From Methylobacillus flagellatus (lineage in GTDB: Bacteria; Pseudomonadota; Gammaproteobacteria; Burkholderiales; Methylophilaceae), in assembly GCF_005502435.1 (NCBI RefSeq), contig NZ_SCOU01000003.1, positions 372,001 through 436,000 of the forward strand: a stretch of 64,000 bases of DNA, given 5' to 3'. Under the pieces are notes generated by a model. It had not been told where the DNA came from. It worked only from the letters and a program-made list of their open reading frames with translations, and did not search any database. Position numbers and translations under genes: made by a program. This document shows, in pieces, positions 35,067-45,068 of the stretch (positions within the stretch are counted from its first letter, which is position 1; each line of letters begins with the position of its first letter).

Positions 35067-35642
35067 TCAGAACAGCAACTTTGCTGCCTGTACCACTTGT
35101 TCCGCCAGTGTGGCCAGCTTGATGTTCTCGCGCATGGCCATGTTTCTTAACAGCAGGTAGGCTTCGTTCTCGTCCACCCCACGCTGCTTCATGAGCAAGC
35201 CCTTTGCTTTCTCGATCACCTTGCGCTCGCTGAGCTTGGCGTTGGCCTCGTTCAACTCCAGGCGCAGGGCCTTGAATTCTTCGAACCGTGCGATCGCCGC
35301 ATCCATGATCGGTTTCAGGCGCTCGCTGGGCAGATTGCCCACCACATAAGCGCTGACACCGGCGCGCGTCGCTGCGCGTATCTTTTCGGTGTCGCCATCA
35401 TGCGTGAACATGATGGTCGGCTTGGGCGCGTTCTGGCTCATCACGATCACATGTTCCAGCGTATCCCGGCTTGGCGACTCGGTATCGATGATCACCACAT
35501 CAGGATGCAAGCGGTTCACAGCATCATCCAGGTTCGCGGTATCAGTCAGATGCGCGATCACTTCGTACCCGGCTGCTGTTAGCGATTCCTTGAGCGGAGC
35601 TGTCCGCTCCAAGTGATTATCAACAAGCATGACCCGGAGCAT
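35067..35642 (-). CDS. nasT: NasT-type ANTAR antitermination response regulator
   Basis: A 191-residue regulator. The N-terminal receiver-like domain (MLRVMLVDNHLERTAPL; Asp53) is followed by a coiled linker and a C-terminal ANTAR RNA-binding domain (about 130-187) with LSERKVIEKAKGLLMKQRG. It would bind the hexaloop hairpins in the nrtA leader and prevent termination. A partner sensor NasS, normally adjacent, is not found beside it or elsewhere in the window. ATG at 35642 is preferred to TTG at 35648. Confidence 0.93.
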   Translation of the reverse strand: MLRVMLVDNHLERTAPLKESLTAAGYEVIAHLTDTANLDDAVNRLHPDVVIIDTESPSRDTLEHVIVMSQNAPKPTIMFTHDGDTEKIRAATRAGVSAYVVGNLPSERLKPIMDAAIARFEEFKALRLELNEANAKLSERKVIEKAKGLLMKQRGVDENEAYLLLRNMAMRENIKLATLAEQVVQAAKLLF

Positions 35643-35871
35643 TGCCAACCCAACAAAAGTGATTCAAACCGCATTATGCAATTGCCATGCCAGAAATGTG
35701 GGTTTTTTTTAAGGTGATGATACGGAAAGGGAATTTTCCGTATGGCCATGATGACCGGTGAATGCTGGCGCATCTGCTTGGTGCACACATTGGGTGCATG
35801 CGCACCAAGGGAGCGCGGTTTGGCCAGCAAGCAGTGCCAAGCCAGTCTAGCGCGCCATGCACGCTATCAGC

Positions 35872-36654
35872 TCAGGGTTTTTGCAGCCCGCATTGCTGAT
35901 TCACTTGTTTGCTGAACGTGGTGTAACTGATCAAGGCCCCGGTGGCAGTCGAGTACGGCTGCTGCAGCAAGGTGTGCACCAGTTCCATCTGGCGAGGACT
36001 GATCTTGGTTGCCAGTGCGTCAGTGCGGCAGGCACACGCGGCTGCGATGTCCTGGGCTTTGAGCGTGACAGCACATTGTTTGCGCTCCTCGGTCAGCAGG
36101 GTGGCAGGCCAGGCTTGCGTGTTGTGGCTGCTTGCCGTCACTTCGGTGCGCAATTGTGCTAGCAGCTGGTACATGAATTCCAGGCTGTTATGCATGTCTT
36201 TGTAGGCGCGATCCGGGGAGTCGGTCAGTGTGATGTCTCCTGTGTTGCTGAGGCGATAGGCAGTCTCGACGCGTATGCTGTTGCTGGCCGGGACGCTATA
36301 GCCTTGTGCGCCCAGCAGGATGCGTTTGGCTGGATTTTGATCCAGATAGCGGTTTACCTCATCCAGGTCCTGTTGTGGTATCTGTACCAGCAGCTCGGCT
36401 TTACAGGCTTGTGCTGCAGCGTTGGCCGGGTTTTCTATGGACAGTGTGATGGCCTTGTCTTCCCAGCCATGCCGGAAGCTGGGGCCATGTTCCAGCAGTT
36501 TTTGCGACTCCAGTGCATACAGCGCGGCGCGTTGCTGCTCGCTATCGCAAGCGCTGGCGGCTGTGCTGAACAGGGCGGCCGTGCTGAGTAGCATCAGCAG
36601 CGCACCGCCAGACAGCAAACCATTTTTTGAACGATAATGAGAGCTAATGTGCAT
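35872..36654 (-). CDS. Exported protein of unknown function
   Basis: A 260-residue protein that I do not recognise. A basic N-terminus and hydrophobic core (LLSGGALLMLLSTAALFSTA) end at Ala-Ser-Ala/Cys, so it is either a secreted protein or, less likely, a lipoprotein. The mature part is mostly helical and polar, with six cysteines including a CACRTD cluster. It stands alone between nasT and rpsT. The 220 bases towards nasT show no gene. Confidence 0.65.
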   Translation of the reverse strand: MHISSHYRSKNGLLSGGALLMLLSTAALFSTAASACDSEQQRAALYALESQKLLEHGPSFRHGWEDKAITLSIENPANAAAQACKAELLVQIPQQDLDEVNRYLDQNPAKRILLGAQGYSVPASNSIRVETAYRLSNTGDITLTDSPDRAYKDMHNSLEFMYQLLAQLRTEVTASSHNTQAWPATLLTEERKQCAVTLKAQDIAAACACRTDALATKISPRQMELVHTLLQQPYSTATGALISYTTFSKQVNQQCGLQKP

Positions 36655-36774
36655 GACGAGGCATCCATACGATTAAACGCTATGCCTGTGAGAGTGTTGT
36701 GCGCAATTGGTTCACTCGTTTGTGGTGACCAGCCGTGCTTTCGTTGCGCCCAGTCTGGCCTGACGGCGGGCAAC

Positions 36775-36804
36775 AAAAAAGCCGAACACAAGGTTCGGCT
36801 TTTT
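36775..36804 (-). terminator. Intrinsic terminator of rpsT
   Basis: A 7-bp stem GCCGAAC/GTTCGGC with a five-base loop and A/T runs on both sides. On the minus strand it follows rpsT by 17 bases. It could also act on plus-strand transcripts. Confidence 0.92.
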
Positions 36805-36820
36805 CACATCGTACAAGAAC

Positions 36821-37084
36821 TTACGCCATGGCCTTGACGGCGGCGGACAGGCGGCTCTTGTGACGAGCGGCCTTGTTCTTGTGGATGATTTGCTTGTCAG
36901 CGATACGGTCGATGATGCTGACGTTCTCGTTGTAAGCGGCTTGTGCAGCGGCTTTATCGCCAGCTTCCACTGCCTTGATGATTTTTTTGACCGCAGTACG
37001 CAAAGTAGAGCGCAAGCTTGCGTTATGCGCGCGCTGCTTCACTGCCTGACGGGCACGTTTTCTTGCCTGTGCGCTATTTGCCAT
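36821..37084 (-). CDS. rpsT: 30S ribosomal protein S20
   Basis: An 87-residue helical 16S rRNA-binding protein at the base of the small subunit. It begins [20 protein letters not shown] and ends in [17 protein letters not shown], both diagnostic. It is a single-gene unit with its own promoter and terminator, divergent from murJ. Confidence 0.98.
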   Translation of the reverse strand: MANSAQARKRARQAVKQRAHNASLRSTLRTAVKKIIKAVEAGDKAAAQAAYNENVSIIDRIADKQIIHKNKAARHKSRLSAAVKAMA

Positions 37085-37121
37085 GAAAAGTCCAGTCGAT
37101 TAACAAAATTCGAAGCCGCGC

Positions 37122-37150
37122 ATATTAACTGGTTTCAGTTTTGTTTGCAA
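37122..37150 (-). promoter_or_regulatory. Candidate sigma-70 promoter of rpsT
   Basis: On the minus strand TTGCAA (37145-37150) and TAATAT (37122-37127) are 17 bases apart, each a 4/6 match. The position, 38 bases before the rpsT start, is right for a ribosomal protein leader. Confidence 0.6.
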
Positions 37151-37245
37151 GGCAAATCAGGTGCTTGATTGCGGGGTGTTCGCCTGCGGCATGCTAGAAT
37201 CGCGCTTGCGTTTTAACCGCCATTTTAACCGCTTTTAAAAGCCTG

Positions 37246-38790
37246 ATGAATCTGCTTAGAGCCCTGGCTGCCGTTGGCAGCATGACCTTGATCTCGCGTG
37301 TGCTGGGCTTTGTCCGCGACACGCTGATTGCGCGCGTGTTCGGGGCCGGCTTCTACACCGATGCCTTCTTCGTGGCCTTCAAGATCCCCAATCTGCTGCG
37401 TCGCCTGTTCGCCGAGGGCGCGTTCTCGCAGGCCTTTGTGCCGGTGCTGGCCGAATACAAGAATCAACGCGGACAGCAGGAGACCCGCCAGCTGGTCGAT
37501 CATGTGGCGACCTTGCTGGGCTTGACGCTGGTGCTGGTCACGGTGCTGGGCGTGCTGGGCGCGCCGCTGGTGGTGCAACTGAGTGCGCCCGGCTTTGCCG
37601 CTGATGCCGCCAAGTTCGAGCTGACCGTGCAGCTGCTGCGCATCATCTTCCCGTATATCTTTTTCATTTCGCTGGTGTCGCTGGCGGGCGGTGTGCTCAA
37701 CACCTACAGCAAATTCAGCGTGCCAGCGTTCACGCCGGTGTGGCTGAACCTGTCGTTCATCCTGGCGGCGCTGTTCTTCGCGCCTTACTTCGAGCCGCCG
37801 GTGCTGGTGCTGGCCTGGGCGGTGTTCCTGGGCGGCGTGTTGCAACTGGCGTTCCAGATCCCGTTCCTGCTCAGGCTCGGCATGCTGCCGCGCTTTCGGC
37901 TCAATCTGCGCGACACTGGCATGTGGCGCATCGTCAAGCTGATGGGGCCTGCCGTGTTCGGCGTATCCATCGCGCAGATCTCCTTGCTGATCAACATGAT
38001 CTTCGCTTCATTTCTGGTGTCTGGCAGCGTGTCCTGGCTGTATTACGCGGACCGGCTCATGGAGTTCCCTACCGGCCTGCTGGGCGTGGCACTGGGGACC
38101 ATCCTGCTGCCCAGTCTGTCCAAATCCTATGCGGACAAGGCCGATGGGGAATATTCCCAGCTCATGGACTGGGGGCTGCGCCTGACCTGGATGCTGGCCC
38201 TGCCTGCCGCGGTGGCGCTGGCGGTGCTGTCTGTGCCGCTGGTCACCAGCCTGTTCCATTACGGCGCGTTCACGGCGCATGACGTGGCGATGACGCGACA
38301 GGCGCTGATCGCCTACAGCGTGGGCCTGCTAGGCCTGATCTTGGTCAAGGTGCTGGCCCCCGGTTTCTATGCGCGCCAGAACATCAAGACGCCGGTCAAG
38401 ATCGCGCTGTTCACACTCATCGCCACGCAGTTCATGAACATCGGGTTTGTGTTCGGTATGGGCCTTAACCATGCTGGCCTGGCGTTGGCCATCGGCCTGG
38501 GTGCCTGCATCAACGCGGGTTTGCTGTATTACCACCTGCGCAAGGCGGCGATCTACCAGCCGCAGCCCGGCTGGTGGCGCTTTCTCCTCAAGCTGCTCAC
38601 CGCCATCGCGGTGATGGTGCTGTGCCTGTGGTTCGCAGGTGGCGATAGCAGCCTGTGGTTGAATTACACGGTATTGCCCAAACTGTTACATCTGGCCGGC
38701 CTGGTGCTGGTGGGCGCGACGAGTTACTTTGCCACGCTGTGGCTGCTGGGGATACGCGTGCAGGACTTCATGCGTAGAACCGCCATCTAG
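37246..38790 (+). CDS. murJ: Lipid II flippase MurJ
   Basis: MurJ flips the peptidoglycan precursor lipid II to the periplasmic face. The 514-residue protein has about fourteen hydrophobic segments and the N-terminal family block [19 protein letters not shown], then [20 protein letters not shown] with its functional arginines. It is divergent from rpsT and 27 bases upstream of ribF, the common murJ-ribF-ileS-lspA order. Confidence 0.97.
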   Translation: MNLLRALAAVGSMTLISRVLGFVRDTLIARVFGAGFYTDAFFVAFKIPNLLRRLFAEGAFSQAFVPVLAEYKNQRGQQETRQLVDHVATLLGLTLVLVTVLGVLGAPLVVQLSAPGFAADAAKFELTVQLLRIIFPYIFFISLVSLAGGVLNTYSKFSVPAFTPVWLNLSFILAALFFAPYFEPPVLVLAWAVFLGGVLQLAFQIPFLLRLGMLPRFRLNLRDTGMWRIVKLMGPAVFGVSIAQISLLINMIFASFLVSGSVSWLYYADRLMEFPTGLLGVALGTILLPSLSKSYADKADGEYSQLMDWGLRLTWMLALPAAVALAVLSVPLVTSLFHYGAFTAHDVAMTRQALIAYSVGLLGLILVKVLAPGFYARQNIKTPVKIALFTLIATQFMNIGFVFGMGLNHAGLALAIGLGACINAGLLYYHLRKAAIYQPQPGWWRFLLKLLTAIAVMVLCLWFAGGDSSLWLNYTVLPKLLHLAGLVLVGATSYFATLWLLGIRVQDFMRRTAI

Positions 38791-38817
38791 ATCAACGCGA
38801 CCCAGATCCCACACAAC

Positions 38818-39726
38818 ATGCAGATATTCCGTCATTTTCATCAGGCCGATGGCAGCCCGCTGGCCCTGGCCATCGGCAATTTCGATGGCATGCACCTCGG
38901 GCATCAGGCGTTGTTGCAGAAGCTGGTGACGACCGCCAGGGCGCAACAACTGCGCGCCGCAGTGATGACGTTCGAGCCGCACCCGCGCGAGTTCTTCACC
39001 CCGCAGCAGGCGCCCAGCCGCCTGGCTTCGCTGCGTGAAAAGCTGGAATACATGGCAGAAGCCGGCGTGGAATATGTCTATGTATGCCGCTTCGACCGTG
39101 GTTTTGCCAGCCTGAGTGCCGAGCAATTCATGCAGATGTTGCGTGCGTCCTTGAACGCACAGGCCATCCTGGTCGGCGAAGACTTCCGGTTTGGCGCGCG
39201 TCGCAGCGGCAGCGTGACGGATTTTGCCGAGGCTGGCTTTTCCCTGTTGAGTCTGCCGGATGTGCTGGTGGGCGAGGAGCGTGTCTCCAGCACTGCCGTG
39301 CGCGAGGCATTGACCGCCGGTGATCTGGCCCATGCAGCAACCCTGCTGGGTCGCCCTTACACCATCAGCGGCAAGGTGGTGCATGGCGACAAGATCGGCC
39401 GCCAGCTCGGTTATCCGACCGCCAATGTGCACATGCGCCACGACAGACCGCCGCTTTTCGGGGTCTATGCGGTAAAATTAGAGGGTTTGGGTAGCGAACT
39501 GCTGCCCGGTGTGGCCAGCCTGGGCGTGCGGCCTACGGTCACTGACCGTGGCAAACCCAAGCTGGAAGTGCATTTGTTTGATTTCAATGGTGATCTCTAT
39601 GGCCGTCATGTGCGTGTGCATTTCATGCACAAGATCCGTGACGAGATGAAATTTGCAGACCTGGACACCCTGATCCAATGGATACGTGCCGACGAATCGG
39701 CGGCACGCGCCTACTTTCAGGGTTGA
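38818..39726 (+). CDS. ribF: Bifunctional riboflavin kinase/FAD synthetase
   Basis: RibF phosphorylates riboflavin to FMN and adenylates FMN to FAD. The 302-residue protein has an N-terminal nucleotidyltransferase domain with GNFDGMHLGHQ (about 21-31) and a C-terminal flavokinase domain with GKVVHGDKIGRQLGYPTAN (about 184-202). The stop lies in a tandem GGTTGATGCT repeat. It precedes ileS by 76 bases. Confidence 0.96.
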   Translation: MQIFRHFHQADGSPLALAIGNFDGMHLGHQALLQKLVTTARAQQLRAAVMTFEPHPREFFTPQQAPSRLASLREKLEYMAEAGVEYVYVCRFDRGFASLSAEQFMQMLRASLNAQAILVGEDFRFGARRSGSVTDFAEAGFSLLSLPDVLVGEERVSSTAVREALTAGDLAHAATLLGRPYTISGKVVHGDKIGRQLGYPTANVHMRHDRPPLFGVYAVKLEGLGSELLPGVASLGVRPTVTDRGKPKLEVHLFDFNGDLYGRHVRVHFMHKIRDEMKFADLDTLIQWIRADESAARAYFQG

Positions 39727-39802
39727 TGCTGGTTGATGCTTAAGCAAAGATGGTTTTCTAAAGCCAAGCTGATTTTCTAAAAGATAGCGTTCCGACTGAA
39801 TA

Positions 39803-42616
39803 ATGACTGATCAAAAAGACGTAAAGTACCCTCTGAACCTGCCGGAAACGGCGTTCCCCATGCGTGGCGATCTGGCTAAACGCGAGCCCGCCTGGGTCAA
39901 AGCCTGGCAGGACAAACAGGTCTATCAGCGTATCCGCAAGGCACGTGCCGGCGCCAAAAAGTTCATTCTGCATGACGGCCCGCCCTACGCCAACGGCGAC
40001 ATCCACATCGGACATGCCGTCAACAAGATCCTCAAGGACATCATCGTCAAAGCCAAGACCCTGGACGGCTTCGACGCGCCTTATGTGCCGGGCTGGGACT
40101 GCCATGGCCTGCCCATCGAGCTGGTGGTGGAGAAGAACCACGGCAAGAACATAGACCCCGCCAAATTCCGCGAGCTGTGCCGCGCTTATGCCGCCGAGCA
40201 GGTGGAAAAGCAGAAGAAGGATTTTATCCGCCTGGGCGTGCTGGCGGACTGGGATCACCCTTACCTGACCATGGATTACCGCACGGAAGCCGATATCATG
40301 CGGGCGCTGGGTTCCATCTATCAGAACGGCTATCTGTATCAGGGCAGCAAGCCCGTGCACTGGTGCGTGGATTGCGGCTCGGCACTGGCAGAAGCCGAGG
40401 TCGAGTATGAGGATGTCAACTCACCCGCCATCGATGTGGGATTCAAGGTGGTCGACAACGCCGCATTGAGCAAGGCGTTCGGTGTAGAGATCGCGGGTGA
40501 TGTCTATGCGGTGATCTGGACCACCACGCCGTGGACGCTGCCAGCCAATCAGGCCGTGAGTGTGCATGCCGAGCTGGGATATGACCTGATCCAGACCAGC
40601 AAGGGCCTGCTGATCCTGGCCCATGAGTTGGCCGAAGCCACGCTCAAACGCTATGGTGAAGAAAACACGCAATTGATCGCTGCATGCACAGGCGAGGCGC
40701 TCAAGGGCCTGCAATTGCAGCACCCCTTCGATAAGCGCCAAGTGCCTGTCATCACCGGTGCGCATGTCACGACCGATGCCGGTACCGGTCTGGTGCATAC
40801 CGCTGCCGCGCATGGTAATGACGACTGGCTGGTGATGCGTGCCCATTTCCCTAACGAAAAGCCGCGTGTGCTGATCGGCGGCGATGGCAAGTTCTTCAGT
40901 AGTGAACTGGTCGAGCTGGCTGCCATCCGTGGTCTGAGCCGTCAGGACGCCAACAAGGTGATCCTTGGCGTGATGCAGGACAACGGCACACTGCTGGCCA
41001 GCGCACGTCTGCACCACAGTTTCCCGCACTGCTGGCGTCACAAGACACCACTCATGCAGTTGGCGACGCATCAGTGGTTCATCGGCATGAATTCGCAGGA
41101 TGCGGCCGGTGTGAGTTTGCGTGAACATGCCAATAAAGCCGTGGAGGCCACGCAGTTCTTCCCAAGCTGGGGGCGTGCGCGTCTGGAAGCCATGATCAGG
41201 AATCGCCCGGACTGGTGCGTGTCGCGTCAGCGCAACTGGGGTGTGCCCATGCCGCTGTTCGTGCATAAAGAGACAGGCGAACCGCATCCGCAAACCCTGC
41301 AACTGCTGGAAACCGTGGCCTTGCAGGTGGAGCAGCAGGGCATCGAAGCCTGGTTCTCGCTGGACGGTGCGGCTTTCCTGGCAGAGCACGCGCCTGCCTA
41401 TGCCGAGCAGTACAAAAAGGTTACCGATACGCTGGATGTCTGGTTCGACTCCGGTGCCACGCACGCGGCGGTGTTGAAACGCCGCCCGGATCTGCAGCAC
41501 CCGGCAGACCTGTATCTGGAAGGCTCGGACCAGCATCGTGGCTGGTTCCAGTCCTCCTTGCTGACCGGTTGTGCCATCGATGGCCGTGCGCCTTATGACG
41601 CGCTGCTCACACATGGTTTCGTGGTGGACGGCGCAGGTCACAAGATGAGCAAGTCCAAGGGCAATGTGGTCGCCCCGCAAAAGGTGATGGACACCTATGG
41701 CGCCGATATCCTGCGCCTGTGGGTGGCCTCCACCGATTACTCCGGCGAGCTGACCATCTCGGACGAGATCCTCAAGCGCGTGGCCGATGGCTACCGCCGC
41801 ATCCGCAACACGCTACGCTTTCTGCTTGCCAACCTGGCCGATTTCGATGCCAGCCGTGACCTGTTGCCGGTAGACGATTGGCTGGAGATCGACCGCTACG
41901 CCCTGATGCTCACCCAGCAATTGCAGGACGGGGTGCGTGCCGATTATGACCGCTATGAGTTCCATCTGGCGGTACAGAAGTTCGTCGGGTTCTGTTCGGA
42001 AGAGCTGGGTGGTTTCTATCTGGATATCCTCAAGGACCGCCTGTACACCACGGCTGAGGGCTCGCATGCCCGCCGTTCTGCACAAAGCGCGCTGCATCAC
42101 ATCACGCACGCCATGCTGCGTTTGATGGCACCTATCCTGAGTTTTACCGCTGATGAAGTCTGGCAGACACTGGGCCTGAGTGCGGAGCAAAGCGTGTTTG
42201 AAGATCGTTGGTATGCGCTGCCTGCGCACGGTTTGAGCGATGCCGCGCTTGCGGCCTGGCAATCCGTGCGTGAAGTGCGTGCGCAGGCCAACAAAGCCAT
42301 CGAAGAGCAGCGTGGGCAAGGTCATGTCGGTTCATCGCTGCAGTCCGAGCTTGATATCCATGCCGATGCGGCCACGTTCGAGGCGCTTTCCCATCTGGGT
42401 GACGATCTGCGTTTTGTCATGATCACCTCGCGTGCCACGCTGCATGCCAGTGAGGTTGCGGGTACACGTGTTGATGTGGCCGCCAGTCCACATGCCAAGT
42501 GCGAGCGTTGCTGGCATTACCGTGCCGATGTGGGCCATGATGCGGCGCATCCACATATCTGTGGTCGCTGCGTCAGCAACCTGTTCGGTCGCGGCGAAAC
42601 GCGCCGTTATGCTTGA
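39803..42616 (+). CDS. ileS: Isoleucyl-tRNA synthetase
   Basis: This enzyme charges tRNA-Ile with isoleucine. The 937-residue class I synthetase has the HIGH motif ([11 protein letters not shown], near residue 70), the KMSKS motif (HKMSKSKGN, near residue 615), an editing domain between them, and a C-terminal zinc finger with CERCWHY and CGRCVSN. It is full length for the bacterial type. It is upstream of lspA, separated by a 315-base region with repeats. Confidence 0.98.
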   Translation: MTDQKDVKYPLNLPETAFPMRGDLAKREPAWVKAWQDKQVYQRIRKARAGAKKFILHDGPPYANGDIHIGHAVNKILKDIIVKAKTLDGFDAPYVPGWDCHGLPIELVVEKNHGKNIDPAKFRELCRAYAAEQVEKQKKDFIRLGVLADWDHPYLTMDYRTEADIMRALGSIYQNGYLYQGSKPVHWCVDCGSALAEAEVEYEDVNSPAIDVGFKVVDNAALSKAFGVEIAGDVYAVIWTTTPWTLPANQAVSVHAELGYDLIQTSKGLLILAHELAEATLKRYGEENTQLIAACTGEALKGLQLQHPFDKRQVPVITGAHVTTDAGTGLVHTAAAHGNDDWLVMRAHFPNEKPRVLIGGDGKFFSSELVELAAIRGLSRQDANKVILGVMQDNGTLLASARLHHSFPHCWRHKTPLMQLATHQWFIGMNSQDAAGVSLREHANKAVEATQFFPSWGRARLEAMIRNRPDWCVSRQRNWGVPMPLFVHKETGEPHPQTLQLLETVALQVEQQGIEAWFSLDGAAFLAEHAPAYAEQYKKVTDTLDVWFDSGATHAAVLKRRPDLQHPADLYLEGSDQHRGWFQSSLLTGCAIDGRAPYDALLTHGFVVDGAGHKMSKSKGNVVAPQKVMDTYGADILRLWVASTDYSGELTISDEILKRVADGYRRIRNTLRFLLANLADFDASRDLLPVDDWLEIDRYALMLTQQLQDGVRADYDRYEFHLAVQKFVGFCSEELGGFYLDILKDRLYTTAEGSHARRSAQSALHHITHAMLRLMAPILSFTADEVWQTLGLSAEQSVFEDRWYALPAHGLSDAALAAWQSVREVRAQANKAIEEQRGQGHVGSSLQSELDIHADAATFEALSHLGDDLRFVMITSRATLHASEVAGTRVDVAASPHAKCERCWHYRADVGHDAAHPHICGRCVSNLFGRGETRRYA

Positions 42617-42622
42617 TCGCAG

Positions 42623-42744
42623 CGTCATTCCCGCGCAGGCGGGAATCCAGGCCTTTATCACAGCCGCAAAGCTTGCTTGCGGGCTGCTTATTCAGTATCC
42701 GCAGATAACGACTGAACTGGATTCCCGCCTGCGCGGGAATGACG
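42623..42744. repeat. 122-bp element with perfect 28-bp inverted termini
   Basis: The ends 42623-42650 and 42717-42744 are exact reverse complements over 28 bases. Each is itself a hairpin of ATTCCC, eight bases, GGGAAT. The 66-base middle contains another bulged hairpin (CAGCCGCAA / TTGCGGGCTG). A related single unit lies at 26758. The ATTCCC-N8-GGGAAT core matches the dRS3-like repeats known from Neisseria and similar elements in other proteobacteria. A paired inverted arrangement is REPIN-like or a non-autonomous mobile element. Confidence 0.8.
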
Positions 42745-42931
42745 GGCGGAATGTGATCGCGCGCCACTTGCTCGCCATGCGCAGCCGCTGCGGCGCTTTG
42801 CGCTCCGCTAGTTTCCGCTCCGCTACTTTGCGCTGCGCGATGCACCACGGAGCAGATCGATCATTCGCGAAACCTTTTTCATTTGCGTACCAGCATGGCC
42901 GGATCGCATCTTCCTCTGGAAACCACGGCTT
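42745..42931 (+). repeat. ileS-lspA gap with three 15-bp tandem repeats
   Basis: No gene is visible here. Positions 42795-42839 hold three imperfect 15-base units (GCTTTGCGCTCCGCT, AGTTTCCGCTCCGCT, ACTTTGCGCTGCGCG). The rest has no clear promoter or terminator. Upstream it borders the 122-bp inverted-repeat element. Confidence 0.6.
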
Positions 42932-43411
42932 ATGAAACTGCCTTTGTTCCTTAAATGGTTGCTGCTGAGCAGCCTCATCATCGCGCTGGATCTTTACACC
43001 AAGCACCTGGTGTTGCAGGCCTTTGCCTATGGCGATCATCTCACCATCACCCCCTACTTCGATCTGGTGCGTTTCCACAACGAGGGTGCGGCGTTCAGCT
43101 TTCTGGCTGATGCTGGTGGCTGGCAGAAGCACTTCTTCAGTGCGGTGGCCATGATCGCCTCCGCCGTGATGATTTATTTATTGTACAAATCACCTGCACA
43201 AAAACTTTACGCGCTGGGCCTGAGTCTAGTGCTGGCAGGTGCGCTGGGAAATCTGTACGACCGTGTGACGCTGGGGTATGTGGTGGATTTTTTATTCTTC
43301 CACTATGAGGATTATTACTGGCCAGCCTTCAACGTGGCAGATAGCGCCATCTGCGTGGGGGTGGCCTTGCTGCTGATCGACAGTTTCAGGCCGTCACGCC
43401 GACCAAGCTAA
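42932..43411 (+). CDS. lspA: Lipoprotein signal peptidase (signal peptidase II)
   Basis: An inner-membrane aspartyl protease that removes signal peptides from diacylglyceryl-modified prolipoproteins. The 159-residue protein has four hydrophobic helices, FHNEGAAFSFLADAGGWQ, and the catalytic-Asp region GNLYDRVTLGYVVDF followed by FNVADSAI, with both Asp residues present. It is downstream of ileS, as usual. Confidence 0.97.
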   Translation: MKLPLFLKWLLLSSLIIALDLYTKHLVLQAFAYGDHLTITPYFDLVRFHNEGAAFSFLADAGGWQKHFFSAVAMIASAVMIYLLYKSPAQKLYALGLSLVLAGALGNLYDRVTLGYVVDFLFFHYEDYYWPAFNVADSAICVGVALLLIDSFRPSRRPS

Positions 43412-43494
43412 GTAGTGGCATGCTCATGGTGCGGCGGCAGGTGAGCCGTCGAGCCAAACACGTTTGAATGCAGGGCAGGGTTAAGGAGAGCAAG

Positions 43495-44151
43495 GTGCCA
43501 GACTGGCAGAAGGTGATCGCGGCCAAGATCGCATTGGCGGAAAAGCAGCGTGCATTGGGCAACCCGCCCAGCAAGCCCAGTCTGGATGCGCGCGTGCCGC
43601 CGGGGCAGACCGTGGTGACCAACTTCCCCATTCTGGATCTTGGTGTCCTGCCCGACATCAATAAAGATAACTGGACATTGCGCATCTACGGCATGGTGCA
43701 GCAGGAGCTGAACCTGGACTGGAACGCCTTCCAGGCGCTGCCGCAGATGACCGACATCTCCGATTTTCATTGCGTCACGCGCTGGAGCAAGCTGGATATG
43801 CAGTGGGACGGCGTCAGTGCGCGTGCCTTGCTGATGCAGGCAGTGCCGCTGGAAAATGCCAAATACGTCACGCTGCACAGTTATGACGGCTACACCACCA
43901 ATCTGCCGCTGGACGCGCTGCTCGACGACGATGTGCTGATTGCGCACAGCGCGCTAGGGTATCCGTTGACCACCGCGCATGGCGGGCCGGTGCGCATGGT
44001 GGTGCCGAAACGCTATGCCTGGAAAAGTGCCAAATGGATCAAGGCCATCGAGCTACACCAGTTCGACCGTCCCGGTTTCTGGGAGACGCGCGGCTATCAC
44101 AACGAGGCTTTTCCATTCGAGGAGCAGCGCTTTACGGACGAAGATTACTGA
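43495..44151 (+). CDS. Sulfite oxidase-fold molybdopterin oxidoreductase
   Basis: A 218-residue cytosolic protein of the sulfite oxidase/YedY molybdenum superfamily. The molybdenum ligand is the Cys in ISDFHCVTRWS, and a later GGPVRMVVPKRYAWKSAKW is typical. There is no export signal, unlike MsrP. The substrate is unknown. A GTG at 43495 with AAGGAG 6 bases upstream is better supported than the ATG at 43468. The next gene but one step downstream is msrB, a methionine sulfoxide repair enzyme, so a shared oxidative role is possible. Confidence 0.85.
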   Translation: MPDWQKVIAAKIALAEKQRALGNPPSKPSLDARVPPGQTVVTNFPILDLGVLPDINKDNWTLRIYGMVQQELNLDWNAFQALPQMTDISDFHCVTRWSKLDMQWDGVSARALLMQAVPLENAKYVTLHSYDGYTTNLPLDALLDDDVLIAHSALGYPLTTAHGGPVRMVVPKRYAWKSAKWIKAIELHQFDRPGFWETRGYHNEAFPFEEQRFTDEDY

Positions 44152-44347
44152 CGGTAAGCGTGTCTGTGGCGTTAGCGCTGTATGGCTGGCGCCAGTGTTA
44201 AAGCAATAAAAACAAGCAATAAGTACCAGTAAAGCAGGGCGTGGATGGCACGTACCTGCTGATAAAAACAGATGCCCAAGCGTCACATAACGCCATCAGT
44301 CTTAGGGAAACAGGCGTCGGCAGTACGCCCATGACGAGGAGACCATC

Positions 44348-44740
44348 ATGCAAAAAGTGGTGAAGACGGAAGCGGAGTGGAAACAACAACTCACGCCCAT
44401 GCAATATGAAGTCACGCGCCGCGCCGCCACCGAGCGGCCCGGCACCGGGGAATATGCCTACCATTTCGCACGCGGTATCTACACCTGTGTGTGTTGCAGC
44501 ACGCCGCTGTTCGAGTCGGATACCAAGTTCGATGCGGGTTGCGGCTGGCCCAGCTATTTCAAGCCCATCGTGGCAGCCAATGTGCGCGAAAAGCGCGACA
44601 GTTCGCATGGCATGGTACGCACCGAAGTGCTGTGCAATGTGTGCGATGCGCATCTGGGGCATGTGTTCCCGGATGGCCCGCCGCCTACCGGCCTGCGTTA
44701 CTGTATCAATTCGGCCTCGCTGAAGTTCGATCCCGTCTAG
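44348..44740 (+). CDS. msrB: Peptide methionine-(R)-S-oxide reductase
   Basis: MsrB repairs the R epimer of methionine sulfoxide in proteins. The 130-residue protein has the zinc pairs Cys47/Cys50 and Cys96/Cys99, the recycling Cys65 in DAGCGWPSY, and the catalytic Cys119 in [18 protein letters not shown]-type site precedes the ATG. It has no signal peptide, so it acts in the cytosol. Confidence 0.96.
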   Translation: MQKVVKTEAEWKQQLTPMQYEVTRRAATERPGTGEYAYHFARGIYTCVCCSTPLFESDTKFDAGCGWPSYFKPIVAANVREKRDSSHGMVRTEVLCNVCDAHLGHVFPDGPPPTGLRYCINSASLKFDPV

Positions 44741-45068
44741 ATTCAAGGCTAGCCCTTCAAGGTTAAACTTTCGAGGATCGGCCGGGCTCAAGGCTCAACA
44801 GGCCCTGCTCGGCGGCTAGCCAGATTAGCTCAGCGGCCAACCCGCTGCTCAACCCTTGGCCGCGTCCGCTCTGAACTGGGCCAAGCAGGGGGTATGCGCA
44901 TTTGCTTTGCAGGCGCTGTCCCGCCTGGTCTAGCTTCAAGCACCCACATGCGTTGGGGTGCCAGGCCTTTGGTAGTAGTTTCGTGGTGTAGTCATGCACC
45001 CACGTCAGTGGTACAGTCGATTCGCAGATTTGCTATAAAAACAAGCATAAGGTCGAGGAAACCACCCC
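44741..45068 (+). other. 328-base gap without a gene
   Basis: I see no coding region. The left half has repeated TTCAAGG and GCTAGCC words and GC-rich inverted segments. A TATAAA at 45034-45039 could be a -10 for the following hydrolase gene, but no -35 is at the right distance. AGGTCGAGGAAACC gives the ribosome-binding site of the next gene. Confidence 0.5.

Noticed and set aside
37190-37200. TAGAAT as a -10 box for murJ
   Set aside because: No acceptable -35 lies 16-18 bases upstream. A promoter probably exists in this divergent gap, but I cannot place it.
44821-44860. A segment resembling a tRNA D-arm (TTAGCTCAGC)
   Set aside because: No T-loop (GTTCGA) or acceptor stem partner is present at the right distance, so it is not a tRNA.
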